Assembly (NCBI RefSeq): GCF_900099555.1
Contig: NZ_FMWM01000002.1
Location: forward strand, 62,001 to 126,000
Reading direction: 5' to 3'
Source of the DNA: Peptoniphilus raoultii
GTDB taxonomy: Bacteria > Bacillota > Clostridia > Tissierellales > Peptoniphilaceae
DNA length: 64,000 nt
Position numbers and translations under genes: made by a program. How positions within the stretch are numbered: the first letter of the stretch is position 1; each line of letters opens with the position of its first letter. This document shows positions 24,921 to 33,375 of this stretch, piece by piece. Below the pieces are notes generated by a model. The model ran no database searches. It was given only the letters and a program-made list of their open reading frames with translations, and was not told the origin of the DNA.

Positions 24921-26099
24921 TTAATTTTCTCCTAGGGTCTTTTTAATTTCACTTACTTTATCAAGCCTTTCCCATGAAAGGTCTAGGTCATTTCTTCCAA
25001 AGTGGCCATATGCTGATGTCTGTCTATAAATCGGTTTTATTAAATCTAAATTTTTGATTATGGCTGCTGGTCTTGGGTCAAAATGTTTTAAAAGGAGTTT
25101 TTCAATTTCATTGTCTGAAATTTTTCCTGTGCCAAAAGAATCTATATAAATTGATGTTGGTTTTGCAACACCAATTGCATAGGCAAGACCAATTTCAATT
25201 CTATCTGCAACTCCTGCTGCAACTAAATTTTTTGCAATATATCTTGCATAATAGGCTGCAGATCTATCAACTTTTGTTGGATCTTTTCCTGAAAAAGCTC
25301 CACCGCCATGTCTTGCATAACCGCCATAGGTATCCACAATTATTTTTCTGCCAGTTAATCCAGCATCGCCCATTGGGCCGCCAATAACAAATCTTCCTGT
25401 TGGATTAATAAAAATTGATGTATTTTCATCTATTAAATCTTTGTCAATGATCTTTTCAATTACTTCTCTTTTTATATCTTCTCTTAATTTTTCTATATCA
25501 ACATCTGGTGAATGTTGTGATGAAATTACAATATTTTCTATTCTTGTTACTTTTCCATCATCATATTCCACACTAACTTGGCTTTTACCGTCAGGTCTTA
25601 AATATTCAAGAGTGCCATTTTTTCTAACTTCTGTTAATCTTTTTGACAATTTATGGGCAAGATAAATTGGAAGCGGCATATATTCTTCCGTTTCCTTGCA
25701 GGCATATCCAAAAACCATGCCCTGGTCTCCAGCTCCAAGACTGTCAAATTCATCCTTATTTTTTTCTTCAAATCTATTTACACCCATGGCAATGTCTGGC
25801 GATTGATCTTTAACTGCACTTAAAACAGCACAAGTTGATGAATCAAACCCATATTTTGCCCTATTATATCCAATATCGTCTAAAACTCCTCTTGCAATCT
25901 TAGTAAAATCTACATAAGTTTCCGTTGTAATTTCTCCAGTGATTAAGATTAATCCAGTTGTAGCCAAAGTTTCTACTGCCACTCTTGCATTTTTATCATC
26001 TTTTAAAATTTCATCAACAATTGCATCTGAAATTTGGTCACAAACTTTATCTGGATGGCCTTCAGTTACAGATTCTGAAGTAAAAATCCATTTTTTCAT
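24921..26099 (-). CDS. metK: S-adenosylmethionine synthetase
   Basis: The 392-residue cytosolic enzyme makes S-adenosylmethionine from methionine and ATP. Family signatures are complete: [15 protein letters not shown] (ATP-binding His, about residues 11-25), [12 protein letters not shown] (about 122) and [19 protein letters not shown] (about 265-283). The ATG has an AGGAGG site. The gene is preceded by a SAM-I riboswitch whose terminator lies just before the ribosome site, so it is shut down when SAM is abundant. A CPBP membrane protein follows on the same transcript. Confidence 0.98.
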   Translation of the reverse strand: MKKWIFTSESVTEGHPDKVCDQISDAIVDEILKDDKNARVAVETLATTGLILITGEITTETYVDFTKIARGVLDDIGYNRAKYGFDSSTCAVLSAVKDQSPDIAMGVNRFEEKNKDEFDSLGAGDQGMVFGYACKETEEYMPLPIYLAHKLSKRLTEVRKNGTLEYLRPDGKSQVSVEYDDGKVTRIENIVISSQHSPDVDIEKLREDIKREVIEKIIDKDLIDENTSIFINPTGRFVIGGPMGDAGLTGRKIIVDTYGGYARHGGGAFSGKDPTKVDRSAAYYARYIAKNLVAAGVADRIEIGLAYAIGVAKPTSIYIDSFGTGKISDNEIEKLLLKHFDPRPAAIIKNLDLIKPIYRQTSAYGHFGRNDLDLSWERLDKVSEIKKTLGEN

Positions 26100-26111
26100 T
26101 TATTCCTCCTA

Positions 26112-26240
26112 TAAAAAAAACCTCTTACAAGAGAGGCAACAAACCTCATCTTTCAGAATAAAAATTCTGTGGGACTTAGCACCAAAAAGGTTGCCGGGTT
26201 TCAAAGTGCCCATTCACTCCACCACTCTTAATAAGGTGAA
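26112..26240 (-). promoter_or_regulatory. SAM-I (S-box) riboswitch controlling metK
   Basis: On the minus strand the leader carries the S-box core in order: CTTATTAAGAG, GGTGGAG, TGAAACCCGGCAACC, GGTGCTAAGTCCCACAG and GAAAGATGAGG. A CTCTT / AAGAG hairpin with eight T residues (about 26112-26136) completes the expression platform. The antiterminator can form from the GATGAGG end of the aptamer and the CCTC of the terminator. SAM binding should favour termination before metK. Confidence 0.95.
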
Positions 26241-26243
26241 TTA

Positions 26244-26272
26244 ATATTATCACTTATATAGTTATTCGTCAA
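26244..26272 (-). promoter_or_regulatory. Promoter of the metK riboswitch transcript
   Basis: On the minus strand TTGACG (26267-26272) and TAATAT (26244-26249) are 17 bases apart. The start would lie at the very 5' edge of the SAM-I aptamer. Confidence 0.8.
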
Positions 26273-26296
26273 TAGATTAGAAAATCTATTTAAAAC

Positions 26297-26325
26297 TTTA
26301 CTCAAGTTTTTTTCTATAGTATAAT
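26297..26325 (+). promoter_or_regulatory. Promoter of the secreted stalk-domain gene
   Basis: TTTACT (26297-26302) and TATAAT (26320-26325) are separated by 17 bases, just before the AGGAGG ribosome site of the gene at 26344. It is divergent from the metK promoter. Confidence 0.75.
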
Positions 26326-26343
26326 TTTTTTTAGGAGGTAGAT

Positions 26344-27264
26344 ATGAAAAAATTATTATTATCTTTAGGGCTTGCTTTGACTTTAACAATGCCTGTTTTT
26401 GCAAAAGTAAATGTTAGTAGCCAAGCAATAATTTTAGACGGAAAAGAAATACCAACTAAGGGTTATATTATTAATAACTCAAATTATTTTAAACTTCGTG
26501 ATATAGCTGCTCTGCTTTCAGAGGGAGAGGCTAGCTTTTCAATAAATTATAACAGTACAAAAAATGCCATTGAAATTTCAAGGGATGGCACCTACAAAAA
26601 AGGTGAAAATGATTTAAATGCCCTAGAAAATTCTGACTCCAATCCCAAAAAAAGCTCCCAAAGAGTTTTTGTTGATGGCGAGGAAGTTCAGTTTGATGCC
26701 TATAATATTGATGATTTTAATTATTTTAAATTAAGAGATTTGGGAAGAGTTATTGGATTTTATGTTGACTTTGACAAGGAAAAGGGAGATGTAATTATTA
26801 AATCTGAAAAACTACCACCCCTGCCCCTTGTAAATAATCAAGAAAAAATAAAAATTACAGATCTTTCAACTCGCATAAAAACTACTGGTTCAAAAATGAC
26901 CTTAAAGGAAAAATCTAAAGTTAAAATAAATGACTTTTTTGATAATATTGAAAATATAATTGTAGGGACTCAAGACCAAGGTCAGCTAACTGCCAGTCAA
27001 GAATATATTGAAGATTCAAACCTTGTAATTGTTAAGCCTGTAATGAAAAAATATCAAGGCTCAATAAATTATAAGCCCATAATTCAAATTGATCAGGATG
27101 GCAAAAGAGAATTTTTTCCCTATGAGGGAGAAATTGACCTTGAAAAAATCCTTGTACAAAAATCCTTTGACAAGAAAAAATCCTTCACCATATATTTAGG
27201 TCACTATGTTGGCGAAGAAATTCCGCAAAATTTCAGAAAATTATCAACTATTTCTTACAATTAA
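26344..27264 (+). CDS. Secreted protein with copper-amine-oxidase-N-like stalk domains
   Basis: This 306-residue protein begins with a clean signal peptide (about residues 1-20, ending PVFAK). Two related segments follow: IILDGKEIPTKGYIINNSNYFKLRDIAALL (about 30-58) and VFVDGEEVQFDAYNIDDFNYFKLRDLGRVI (about 102-131). Both carry the YFKLRD pattern of Cu-amine-oxidase N-terminal stalk domains common in secreted Clostridial proteins. The remaining ~150 residues are not recognised. No sortase motif, SLH domain or lipobox is seen, so it is likely released or loosely wall-bound. It has its own promoter and a strong AGGAGG site. No enzymatic role is implied by the family name. Confidence 0.82.
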   Translation: MKKLLLSLGLALTLTMPVFAKVNVSSQAIILDGKEIPTKGYIINNSNYFKLRDIAALLSEGEASFSINYNSTKNAIEISRDGTYKKGENDLNALENSDSNPKKSSQRVFVDGEEVQFDAYNIDDFNYFKLRDLGRVIGFYVDFDKEKGDVIIKSEKLPPLPLVNNQEKIKITDLSTRIKTTGSKMTLKEKSKVKINDFFDNIENIIVGTQDQGQLTASQEYIEDSNLVIVKPVMKKYQGSINYKPIIQIDQDGKREFFPYEGEIDLEKILVQKSFDKKKSFTIYLGHYVGEEIPQNFRKLSTISYN

Positions 27265-27305
27265 TTGTTATAATTTTGGGTATAAAGAACTAAGGAGGTG
27301 CTGAA

Positions 27306-27533
27306 ATGAAAATAACAAAAGATATGCTTATTGGAGAAATCCTTTCAATAAAGCCTCAATCAATAGGAACATTAATGTCTTTCGGTATGGGCTGTATTAT
27401 GTGTCCTGCTTCACAAATGGAAAGTCTTGAAGAAGCGGCAATGGTTCATGGTATTGACCCCAATATAATTTTAAATGCCTTAAATGCTGAAGAAAAAAAT
27501 GCTGAAGAAAGTGTAAATCTTACACAAGAATAA
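27306..27533 (+). CDS. DUF1858 redox-disulfide-type small protein
   Basis: This 75-residue protein carries the DUF1858 signature: an N-terminal [13 protein letters not shown] helix, [13 protein letters not shown] with a CxxC pair (about residues 28-31), and a C-terminal helix ending in NALNAEE. The family is often found near hybrid-cluster or other redox proteins and is thought to use the cysteine pair in a disulfide or metal role. The evidence here is only the motif. The AGGAGGTG ribosome site is nearly perfect. It lies 41 bases after the stalk-domain gene and has its own terminator, so it may share the upstream transcript. Confidence 0.85.
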   Translation: MKITKDMLIGEILSIKPQSIGTLMSFGMGCIMCPASQMESLEEAAMVHGIDPNIILNALNAEEKNAEESVNLTQE

Positions 27534-27542
27534 AAGATAGAT

Positions 27543-27570
27543 AAGGCAGATTTATTCTGCCTTTTTTTAT
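27543..27570 (+). terminator. Rho-independent terminator after the DUF1858 gene
   Basis: The stem AGGCAGA / TCTGCCT with a short TTAT loop is followed by a seven-T tail, ten bases after the stop codon. Confidence 0.92.
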
Positions 27571-27594
27571 ACATAATTTTATAAGGAGAAATTT

Positions 27595-29592
27595 ATGAAA
27601 AAAATATTATATATAATTTTATTAGTCCTAGGGATATTCTGTTTTTCTGTATATAGTTTTGCATATGGAAAGGAAAAAGCCGGGGCAGAAACTTTTAATA
27701 AGACTGAACTTGTAAGGCTAAAGAATTTATTTGCTATTGACAAGGAGTATAAGGATTTTAATATTTCTGAAAATCAAATTTTTACTGAAAACGCACCTAA
27801 ATTTTTAAAAGATAGGATAAAGGGAAAAGTTTATTATTATTATTCTTGGGAAGATGAAAACCTTGGCAGCATAAATATTGAAACTACAAGTGAAGGAGAT
27901 ATCTTATCCTATAGTAACTATAATTATAAGGAAAATGACAATAATTCAAAATCCTACACCATTGACAAGAAGGAAGCACTAAAAGCATCTGATGAACTTT
28001 TGACAAAAATCTATAAGAACTTTAAAGATTCCTATAAATTTACGGACTATCATATCCAAGGAAATAGTGGAGAAGTTTCTTTAACCTATGAAAAATATAT
28101 TAATAATACTCCCTTTCCCGAAGGGACAATTTATGTTACTTATTCTTTCAGGGATAAAAAAATAACTAGCATTGTGAAAAATTTCTCCAATCCATATGCC
28201 CTTGCCTATTTAAAGGACGAAGATTTTAAGGTTTCTAAAGATATAGGCCTAGATGCTGCAAAGGAAGCTTCAAAAAAACTTCAGCCCTTTGAAGAATCTT
28301 ATCTTATTAATAATTCAAAGACTGACAACTTATATACAATTTTTAATTTTAAGGCCATAGATGGTGAAACTGGAAAACTTACAGAAACTAATGATGAATA
28401 TGATTCCTTATATGCCAAGGACGAGGCGGCTAAATCTTATGACGGATCCATTTCTTTAACATCTGTAGAAGAAAAGACCCTTGACAATATTAAAAATTTA
28501 AAGACTAAAGCAGATGCAGAAAAAATTGCCAAGGAAATTTTCCCTAAGGGGACAAAAATTTCCTCAGCAAAATTAAAAAGCTCTGACAATTCATACTATT
28601 ATTCCATTAGGGTAGATGATAAAAATAAAAATGGAGAGCTTGTTTTAGATGCCAAAAATTTAAACTTACAGTCCTATAACTTTTTTAGTGAAGAATCTGA
28701 AAATATAGATGGGACTAAGCTAAAAGATAATGAAGTCTTAAAAATTGCCAAAGACTTTACAAAAAAATATCTAAAAGATGAAGAAATTAAATTTGAAAAG
28801 GCTTCTGTTTCAAATTGGTCAGTTTATATTCCTAGATATGTAAATAATAGGCTTGTAATAAATAACGGAGTTAGGGTAGATGTCAATCCAAAGACAAAAT
28901 CTGTGGAAAATTTTCAATTTTCAAAATCAAATATAGAATTTCCTAAGGATAAAATGGCAATATCTAAGGAAAGAGCAGAAGAAATTTATTATAATTCTGG
29001 CGAATTTTCTAAAATATATACCCTGACTTCCAAGGGCATAAAATTAATTTACACATCTCTAAATACAGACACCCCATCTGTAAATGAAAAGGGCTTGATT
29101 GTTGATGCAAATGGCAGAATTGTAGATTTTAAAAATCAAATTTCCTACCCCGACCTTGATAAGGCAAAAAATAAAGAAATAATAGAAAATCTAAAGTACA
29201 TGGGCTATGGATTTGTAAATAGAAATTTAAAGGACAAGGCCAAAGTTATTGACCTTCTTTCCCTAAACTATTCAGCAAATGACATCGGAGAAGTTGATGA
29301 TTATATTTTAAAAGATTCAGCTTTTAAAAAAGAAGATTTAAATAAGGACCTAAAGGAAAAAGACCTTGTGGAATTTTTAATCAAAAATAATATAAATAGT
29401 CAAGTTTTAAAACTTAATGGGATTTTTAAGGATAATATTTTTGAAAATCAAAAATCTTTAGGAAATTATGAAAAATATTATATTTTGGCAAAGGGCTTTA
29501 ATATAATTGATACAAAAGCAAATCCGGAAGAAAATGTAACAATAGAAGACTTGCTATATACCTTTTATAATACAGAAAAAGTTTCAAGATAA
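27595..29592 (+). CDS. Secreted YcdB/YcdC-domain protein with PepSY-like repeats
   Basis: This 665-residue protein starts with a signal peptide or membrane anchor (about residues 4-23). It contains repeated PepSY/YcdB-YcdC-type segments, for example SYTIDKKEALKASDELLTK near 125, ISLDAA-type helices near 215, and KLKDNEVLKIAKDFTKKYL near 375. These alternate with two-strand SWEDENLGSINIETTSE-like elements. The C-terminal ~130 residues resemble an SLH-like helical region (RNLKDKAKVIDLLSLNYSA) but lack the TRAE motif. YcdB/YcdC proteins are extracellular and of unknown function; PepSY modules are often protease inhibitors. It is monocistronic, followed by a good terminator. The domain call is moderately sure. 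Confidence 0.78.
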   Translation: MKKILYIILLVLGIFCFSVYSFAYGKEKAGAETFNKTELVRLKNLFAIDKEYKDFNISENQIFTENAPKFLKDRIKGKVYYYYSWEDENLGSINIETTSEGDILSYSNYNYKENDNNSKSYTIDKKEALKASDELLTKIYKNFKDSYKFTDYHIQGNSGEVSLTYEKYINNTPFPEGTIYVTYSFRDKKITSIVKNFSNPYALAYLKDEDFKVSKDIGLDAAKEASKKLQPFEESYLINNSKTDNLYTIFNFKAIDGETGKLTETNDEYDSLYAKDEAAKSYDGSISLTSVEEKTLDNIKNLKTKADAEKIAKEIFPKGTKISSAKLKSSDNSYYYSIRVDDKNKNGELVLDAKNLNLQSYNFFSEESENIDGTKLKDNEVLKIAKDFTKKYLKDEEIKFEKASVSNWSVYIPRYVNNRLVINNGVRVDVNPKTKSVENFQFSKSNIEFPKDKMAISKERAEEIYYNSGEFSKIYTLTSKGIKLIYTSLNTDTPSVNEKGLIVDANGRIVDFKNQISYPDLDKAKNKEIIENLKYMGYGFVNRNLKDKAKVIDLLSLNYSANDIGEVDDYILKDSAFKKEDLNKDLKEKDLVEFLIKNNINSQVLKLNGIFKDNIFENQKSLGNYEKYYILAKGFNIIDTKANPEENVTIEDLLYTFYNTEKVSR

Positions 29593-29607
29593 AATTAATA
29601 TTTAAGA

Positions 29608-29638
29608 GAAATGAGCTATTATTATGGCTCATTTTTTA
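29608..29638 (+). terminator. Rho-independent terminator of the YcdB/YcdC gene
   Basis: The stem AATGAGC / GCTCATT with a ten-base AT loop is followed by six T residues, beginning about 16 bases after the stop codon. Confidence 0.85.
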
Positions 29639-29664
29639 ATTCTAGAATTGTAACAGATTTGTAA

Positions 29665-29693
29665 TTGAATCTTAAAGGATTGTGGGTTATAGT
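29665..29693 (+). promoter_or_regulatory. Promoter of the polysaccharide deacetylase gene
   Basis: TTGAAT (29665-29670) and TATAGT (29688-29693) are 17 bases apart, 17 bases before the ATG, so the 5' leader is about 10 bases. Confidence 0.75.
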
Positions 29694-29710
29694 AACAATG
29701 GAGGTTTGAC

Positions 29711-30721
29711 ATGGAAGACAAAATTTTGGAAAGACAATTAATAAGAAAAAGAAGGGCAAGGATTAGAAAAAGAAAAAGACAGATAATTTCTATTGGCTCT
29801 CTTCTTCTAATTATATTTTTAATAGGATCATGCTCACGCCAAAAAATCCATAATAAAAAATTATCAAAAATGAATTTAGGCCCTGCCATGGAGTGGTATA
29901 TAGACAATAATTTAGGACTTGTTTCTAATAAAAAATTAAAAAGTTCCTTTGACATTGCAAAAATACCCCTAACGAAAGTTAATTCCTTAAAGGGACACTT
30001 TCTTGTAAAGGGTTCAAATCACCAAAATATGGCCTCAGCTTATGCCTATAATGCAGGAGAAATAAATTCCTATATTAAAAATAATTCTTATAAGGGAAAT
30101 CAAAAAATTGTATTTTTAACCTTTGATGACGGCCCAAATACAAACATAACACCAAAAATTCTCGATGTTTTAAAGGAAAATAATGTTCACGCTACCTTTT
30201 TCTTAGTTGGTAAGTCCATAAATAAAAAGCATTATAAAATAATGAAAAGAATTTTAGATGAGGGAAATTCAATTGCAACTCATTCCTACACCCATGACTA
30301 CAAAACTTTATATCCTGGAAGAGTTTGCGACCCTGGTGCAATTTTAAATGAAGTTAAGGCAACGGACCAAAGACTTGCAGAATTTTTTGGTCCTAACTTT
30401 AAGTCAAGTGTTTTTAGGTATCCAGGCGGTCATATGTCTTGGGAAAATACTGCATCTGCCGATTCAGCTTTAAAAAATTATGGAGTGAACTGGATTGATT
30501 GGAACACTCTTGTTGGCGATGCAGAAGTTAAAAGCCAAAGACCAACAACAGCAGAGGGACAAGTTGCCTATGTTGAAAAAAATCTTGCTAAAAATTCCAA
30601 CACAAAAATTGCAGTCGTCTTGGCCCATGATGCCACTGGAAAAGAATTGACTGTAGAGTCCCTGCCGGAAGTTATAAATTATTTTAAATCAGAAGGCTAT
30701 AAATTTGGGATTTTAAAATAA
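29711..30721 (+). CDS. Membrane-anchored polysaccharide (peptidoglycan) deacetylase
   Basis: The 336-residue protein has a strongly basic cytoplasmic tail (about residues 8-28), one membrane helix (about 29-43) and an extracellular NodB domain from about residue 125. Motif 1 is FLTFDDGPN with the catalytic and metal Asp pair. Motif 2 is ATHSYTH with the HxxxH zinc ligands. Motif 3 is RYPGGH, followed by the NWIDWNTL segment and a late VLAHDA histidine motif. This set fits PgdA-like GlcNAc deacetylases, which protect peptidoglycan from lysozyme on the outer face of the membrane. The substrate is inferred. A GGAGG site lies six bases upstream, and the gene has its own promoter and terminator. 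Confidence 0.9.
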   Translation: MEDKILERQLIRKRRARIRKRKRQIISIGSLLLIIFLIGSCSRQKIHNKKLSKMNLGPAMEWYIDNNLGLVSNKKLKSSFDIAKIPLTKVNSLKGHFLVKGSNHQNMASAYAYNAGEINSYIKNNSYKGNQKIVFLTFDDGPNTNITPKILDVLKENNVHATFFLVGKSINKKHYKIMKRILDEGNSIATHSYTHDYKTLYPGRVCDPGAILNEVKATDQRLAEFFGPNFKSSVFRYPGGHMSWENTASADSALKNYGVNWIDWNTLVGDAEVKSQRPTTAEGQVAYVEKNLAKNSNTKIAVVLAHDATGKELTVESLPEVINYFKSEGYKFGILK

Positions 30722-30737
30722 AATAATAAATATTTAT

Positions 30738-30788
30738 ATAGGGGCTGTCCAAGGCTTTGTTAAAAAATGGACTGCTCCTATTTTTTCA
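30738..30788 (+). terminator. Rho-independent terminator of the deacetylase gene
   Basis: A long stem (ATAGGGGC-T-GTCC paired with GGAC-T-GCTCCTAT, one T-T mismatch) with an 18-base loop is followed by TTTTTTC. Confidence 0.85.
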
Positions 30789-30910
30789 TCTAAATATTTT
30801 TCTCTACATTATAAAATAATATTTCACTTATCTTGGAAAAGCTAATAAATAATAAGTTTTTTTAATTTTTTTAGGGTATTAAATAAATATCGAATTTGAA
30901 AGGAGATATA

Positions 30911-31453
30911 ATGAAAAAAATACTTGCAATAGTTGGCTCCCTAAGAAAGGGATCATATAATAGACAGCTTGCAGAAGTTGTTGGAAAAAAATTAGAAGGA
31001 AGAGCAGATTTTAAAATCCTTGAATATTCTGATTTAAAACTTTTAAATCAGGATGACGAATTTCCAGAACCCGAAACAGTAAAGAGAATTCGTGACGAAG
31101 TAAGAGCATCAGATGCTCTTTGGATTTTCTGCCCTGAATACAATCATTTCTTTTCAGGCTCCTTAAAAAATGTAATTGACTGGTTATCAAGACCTGTCCA
31201 TGGCGTAAATAATCCCATCCTTCAAAAAATGCCAGTTGCCATTAGTGGCGTAAGCCCTGGATCAAACGGCACAGCCCTTGCGCAGGATCATTTAGTTACT
31301 TTACTATCTTTCTTAAATCTTGATATTATGAATGAAAGAAGACTTACAATTGCAGGAGCAAAAGAAGATGAAGATGGAAAAGTTGATTTTTCTAAAAATG
31401 AATCTTATATTGATAAGCAAATTGAAGCTTTCTTAAAATATATTGAAAGATAA
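30911..31453 (+). CDS. NADPH-dependent FMN reductase
   Basis: This 180-residue flavodoxin-fold protein belongs to the NADPH-dependent FMN reductase family (chromate reductase/YieF-like). The phosphate-binding loop reads VGSLRKGSYNRQ at residues 7-18. The FMN-contacting FCPEYNHFFSGSLKNVIDW segment follows near residues 74-92, with SGVSPGSNGTA near 115. It should reduce flavin or quinones with NAD(P)H in the cytosol. The start ATG at 30911 is preferred over TTG at 30896, because an AGGAG ribosome site lies exactly between them. It is monocistronic with a bidirectional terminator at its 3' end. Confidence 0.92.
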   Translation: MKKILAIVGSLRKGSYNRQLAEVVGKKLEGRADFKILEYSDLKLLNQDDEFPEPETVKRIRDEVRASDALWIFCPEYNHFFSGSLKNVIDWLSRPVHGVNNPILQKMPVAISGVSPGSNGTALAQDHLVTLLSFLNLDIMNERRLTIAGAKEDEDGKVDFSKNESYIDKQIEAFLKYIER

Positions 31454-31461
31454 ATAAAAAT

Positions 31462-31512
31462 AAAGAAAAAATGACTATTAATTTTTTATTAATAGTCATT
31501 TGCTTTTTATTC
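31462..31512. terminator. Bidirectional terminator between convergent FMN reductase and XRE genes
   Basis: A perfect 12-bp stem (AATGACTATTAA / TTAATAGTCATT) with a seven-base loop is flanked by T-rich tails on both strands. It serves both convergent genes; the XRE stop codon overlaps its edge. Confidence 0.85.
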
Positions 31513-31701
31513 TAAGGTATATAAATCTTCAATGCTGCATTCTAAAAAGTTTGCAATTTCAAAAGCCTTTGTCAAAGATGGATTCGAAATTCCAAGTTCT
31601 AGTTTACTAATAAATTGCGGTGTAGTTCCTACAGCATTTGCAATTTGTTTTTGAGTTATTCCCTTCTTTTTTCTAATTTCAAGTATATTATTTTTTAACA
31701 C
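31507..31701 (-). CDS. Small XRE-family (Cro/CI-type) HTH regulator
   Basis: The 64-residue protein is a single helix-turn-helix domain. GITQKQIANAVGTTPQFISKL spans helices 2-3 and LTKAFEIANFLECSIEDLY is the dimer-side end. It should bind DNA as a dimer and act as a repressor. The start is GTG at 31699-31701, with a GAGGGGG site eight bases upstream. It has no phage or toxin partner next to it; neighbours are an FMN reductase (convergent) and a glutaredoxin. The ~160-base region upstream contains a run AACGTTGGTTTACGTGCC that could be its own operator, but this is not supported by symmetry alone. Confidence 0.9.
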   Translation of the reverse strand: MLKNNILEIRKKKGITQKQIANAVGTTPQFISKLELGISNPSLTKAFEIANFLECSIEDLYTLE

Positions 31702-31822
31702 TCTTTTTTCCCCCTCATTTAATATAGTAATATGGCACGTAAACCAACGTTTTAATGTCTTTAACTATTTTAATATATTTCATTTAGAAAATCTATAAAA
31801 TATTGATTAAAAATTTATAATT

Positions 31823-31852
31823 TAAAGGAGCTACCATAAAGAGTAACTCCCA
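31823..31852 (-). terminator. Probable terminator of the glutaredoxin gene
   Basis: On the minus strand the arms GGAGTTAC and GTAGCTCC pair over eight positions with one G-U and an eight-base loop. The tail is only TTTAAA, so efficiency is uncertain. Confidence 0.55.
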
Positions 31853-31862
31853 ATTATAATAA

Positions 31863-32093
31863 TTATTTGTTTAATAGTTCATCCATTTTTGCCTTATCGA
31901 ATCCAACGATTTGCTTATCATCAATGCAGATTACAGGCACTCCTGTATATCCCATTGCCATTAATTCGTTTCTTGCTTCTTTGTCTTCTTGAACATTTTT
32001 TTCATCAAAGGGGATTTCCCTTTCTTTTAAATATTCTTTAGCCATTGAGCAATATGGACAAGTAGTAGATGTATATACTGTAACTTTACTCAT
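31863..32093 (-). CDS. Glutaredoxin/NrdH-like redoxin
   Basis: The 76-residue thioredoxin-fold protein has the active-site CPYC (residues 12-15) in TSTTCPYCSMAKEYL. It also has the TGVPVICIDDKQIVGFD segment with the cis-proline (about residues 50-66). The family reduces disulfides in the cytosol using glutathione-like thiols or thioredoxin reductase. The length and the YTGVPV motif also fit NrdH or YruB-like proteins. The ribosome site is GGAGG-like, and the gene starts 60 bases after the ArsR gene, so it may be read from the metG operon. Confidence 0.9.
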   Translation of the reverse strand: MSKVTVYTSTTCPYCSMAKEYLKEREIPFDEKNVQEDKEARNELMAMGYTGVPVICIDDKQIVGFDKAKMDELLNK

Positions 32094-32153
32094 TTCCTTT
32101 CCTCCTTTTCATTTTTCCTTATTTATATTTTTACCCTACAAAACACAATTCAA

Positions 32154-32513
32154 TCATCTATTTGATTTTTTATGTTCAGCGTGGGTTTTACCTTGATTAA
32201 AAATTGATAAGACGTGGTCATCATCAAGTGAATAGATGGCAAGTCTTCCAACTCTTTTTGCCTTAATTAATTCTTGGCTTCTTAAAAGGGCCAGCTGATG
32301 TGAAATTGAAGACTGACTCATATTTAATAGATCTGAAAGATCCGAAACACACAAATCGCCCTTGCTTAGGGCATAAATAATTTTTAGCCTTGTTGGATCC
32401 GAAAGGGCCTTAAAAATTTGTGACAGATAAATCAAAAGGTCTTCATCGGCAATAAATTTTTTTACTTCAGAAATAAACTCTTCATTGACATCTTTCATAA
32501 ATTTATTATCCAT
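32154..32513 (-). CDS. ArsR/SmtB-family zinc-type metalloregulator
   Basis: The 119-residue winged-helix repressor contains the family core ALSDPTRLKIIYALSKGDLC and the recognition segment MSQSSISHQLALLRSQELI. The C-terminal alpha-5 helix carries D98, H100, H111 and H114, which is exactly the D-x-H-(10)-H-x-x-H spacing of the zinc site in CzrA. The alpha-3 cysteine pair of CadC/ArsR is reduced to a single Cys (GDLCVSDL). It should therefore sense Zn2+ or Co2+ and release DNA when loaded. The start at 32511-32513 (GGAGGA upstream) is chosen over a longer frame because the family begins here. It overlaps rsmA by 8 bases and no metal transporter is nearby. Confidence 0.9.
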   Translation of the reverse strand: MDNKFMKDVNEEFISEVKKFIADEDLLIYLSQIFKALSDPTRLKIIYALSKGDLCVSDLSDLLNMSQSSISHQLALLRSQELIKAKRVGRLAIYSLDDDHVLSIFNQGKTHAEHKKSNR

Positions 32514-33375
32514 TAATGTCTTCCTCCAAATTCTTAAAGTTTTCATATAGGGCCATAAACTCTTCCATTCCCAAACTTTCTGCCCTCCTATTTTCATCTA
32601 TATTTGAATTTTTAAGGGCTTTTTTCACCATATCCTTATCCAAATTTAGGGCCGACTTGGAAAGAGAATTTAAAAGAGTCTTCCTCCTTTTAGAAAAACC
32701 AGCCCTCACAATTTTAAAAAATTCGTCCCTATTTATAGTTGGCAAATCTTTTTTTGTTTTTAAAGTGACGAGACCGCTGTCAACATTTGGTTTGGGAATA
32801 AAACAGGATTTTGAAACTGTGAAATTATAGATAGGGTCTGAAAAAAACTGTATAAAAACTGAAAGAGATCCATAATCTTTTGTAGACTTTTTCGCAGCAA
32901 ATCTTTCAGCAACTTCCCTTTGAATCATAACTGTAATTGACTTGCAATTTTCCCCCTCTGTCAAAATTTTTTCTATTATGGGACTTGTAATATAATAAGG
33001 AAGATTTGCAACAACCTTATAAGGCCTGCCTCCAAATTTTTCCTCTTCAATTTCCCTTAAACTTATCTTTAAAAAATTTTGAAAAATAAATTCTACATTT
33101 TCATAGGGTATTGTTTCCTTTAAAAGCTCTTTTAATTTTTCATCAATTTCAACAGAAATAACTTTTTTGGCCCTTAAAGAAAGTTCTTCAGTTAAGGTCC
33201 CAATGCCGGGCCCTATTTCTAAAATATAATCATCTTCGCAAAGGTCTGCTGCGTCGCCAATTTTTTTTACTATATTTCCATCAATTAAAAAATTTTGACC
33301 CAGACTTTTTGTAAATTTAAAGTCATATTTATTTAGAATTTCCTTAAGGCGGCTTATTTTAAATAACCTATCCAT
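32506..33375 (-). CDS. rsmA: RsmA (KsgA) 16S rRNA dimethyladenosine transferase
   Basis: The 289-residue methyltransferase dimethylates A1518 and A1519 (E. coli numbering) of 16S rRNA late in 30S assembly. The N-terminal FTKSLGQNFLIDGNIVKKI is the family hallmark. IGPGIGTLTEEL is the SAM-binding loop (about residue 53) and NLPYYITSPI is the catalytic NLPY motif (about 125). The start at 33373-33375 is preferred because AAGG lies nine bases upstream; an alternative ATG at 33384 sits on the ribosome site. The frame overlaps rnmV by 8 bases, the usual order for Firmicutes (tatD-rnmV-rsmA). Confidence 0.97.
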   Translation of the reverse strand: MDRLFKISRLKEILNKYDFKFTKSLGQNFLIDGNIVKKIGDAADLCEDDYILEIGPGIGTLTEELSLRAKKVISVEIDEKLKELLKETIPYENVEFIFQNFLKISLREIEEEKFGGRPYKVVANLPYYITSPIIEKILTEGENCKSITVMIQREVAERFAAKKSTKDYGSLSVFIQFFSDPIYNFTVSKSCFIPKPNVDSGLVTLKTKKDLPTINRDEFFKIVRAGFSKRRKTLLNSLSKSALNLDKDMVKKALKNSNIDENRRAESLGMEEFMALYENFKNLEEDING

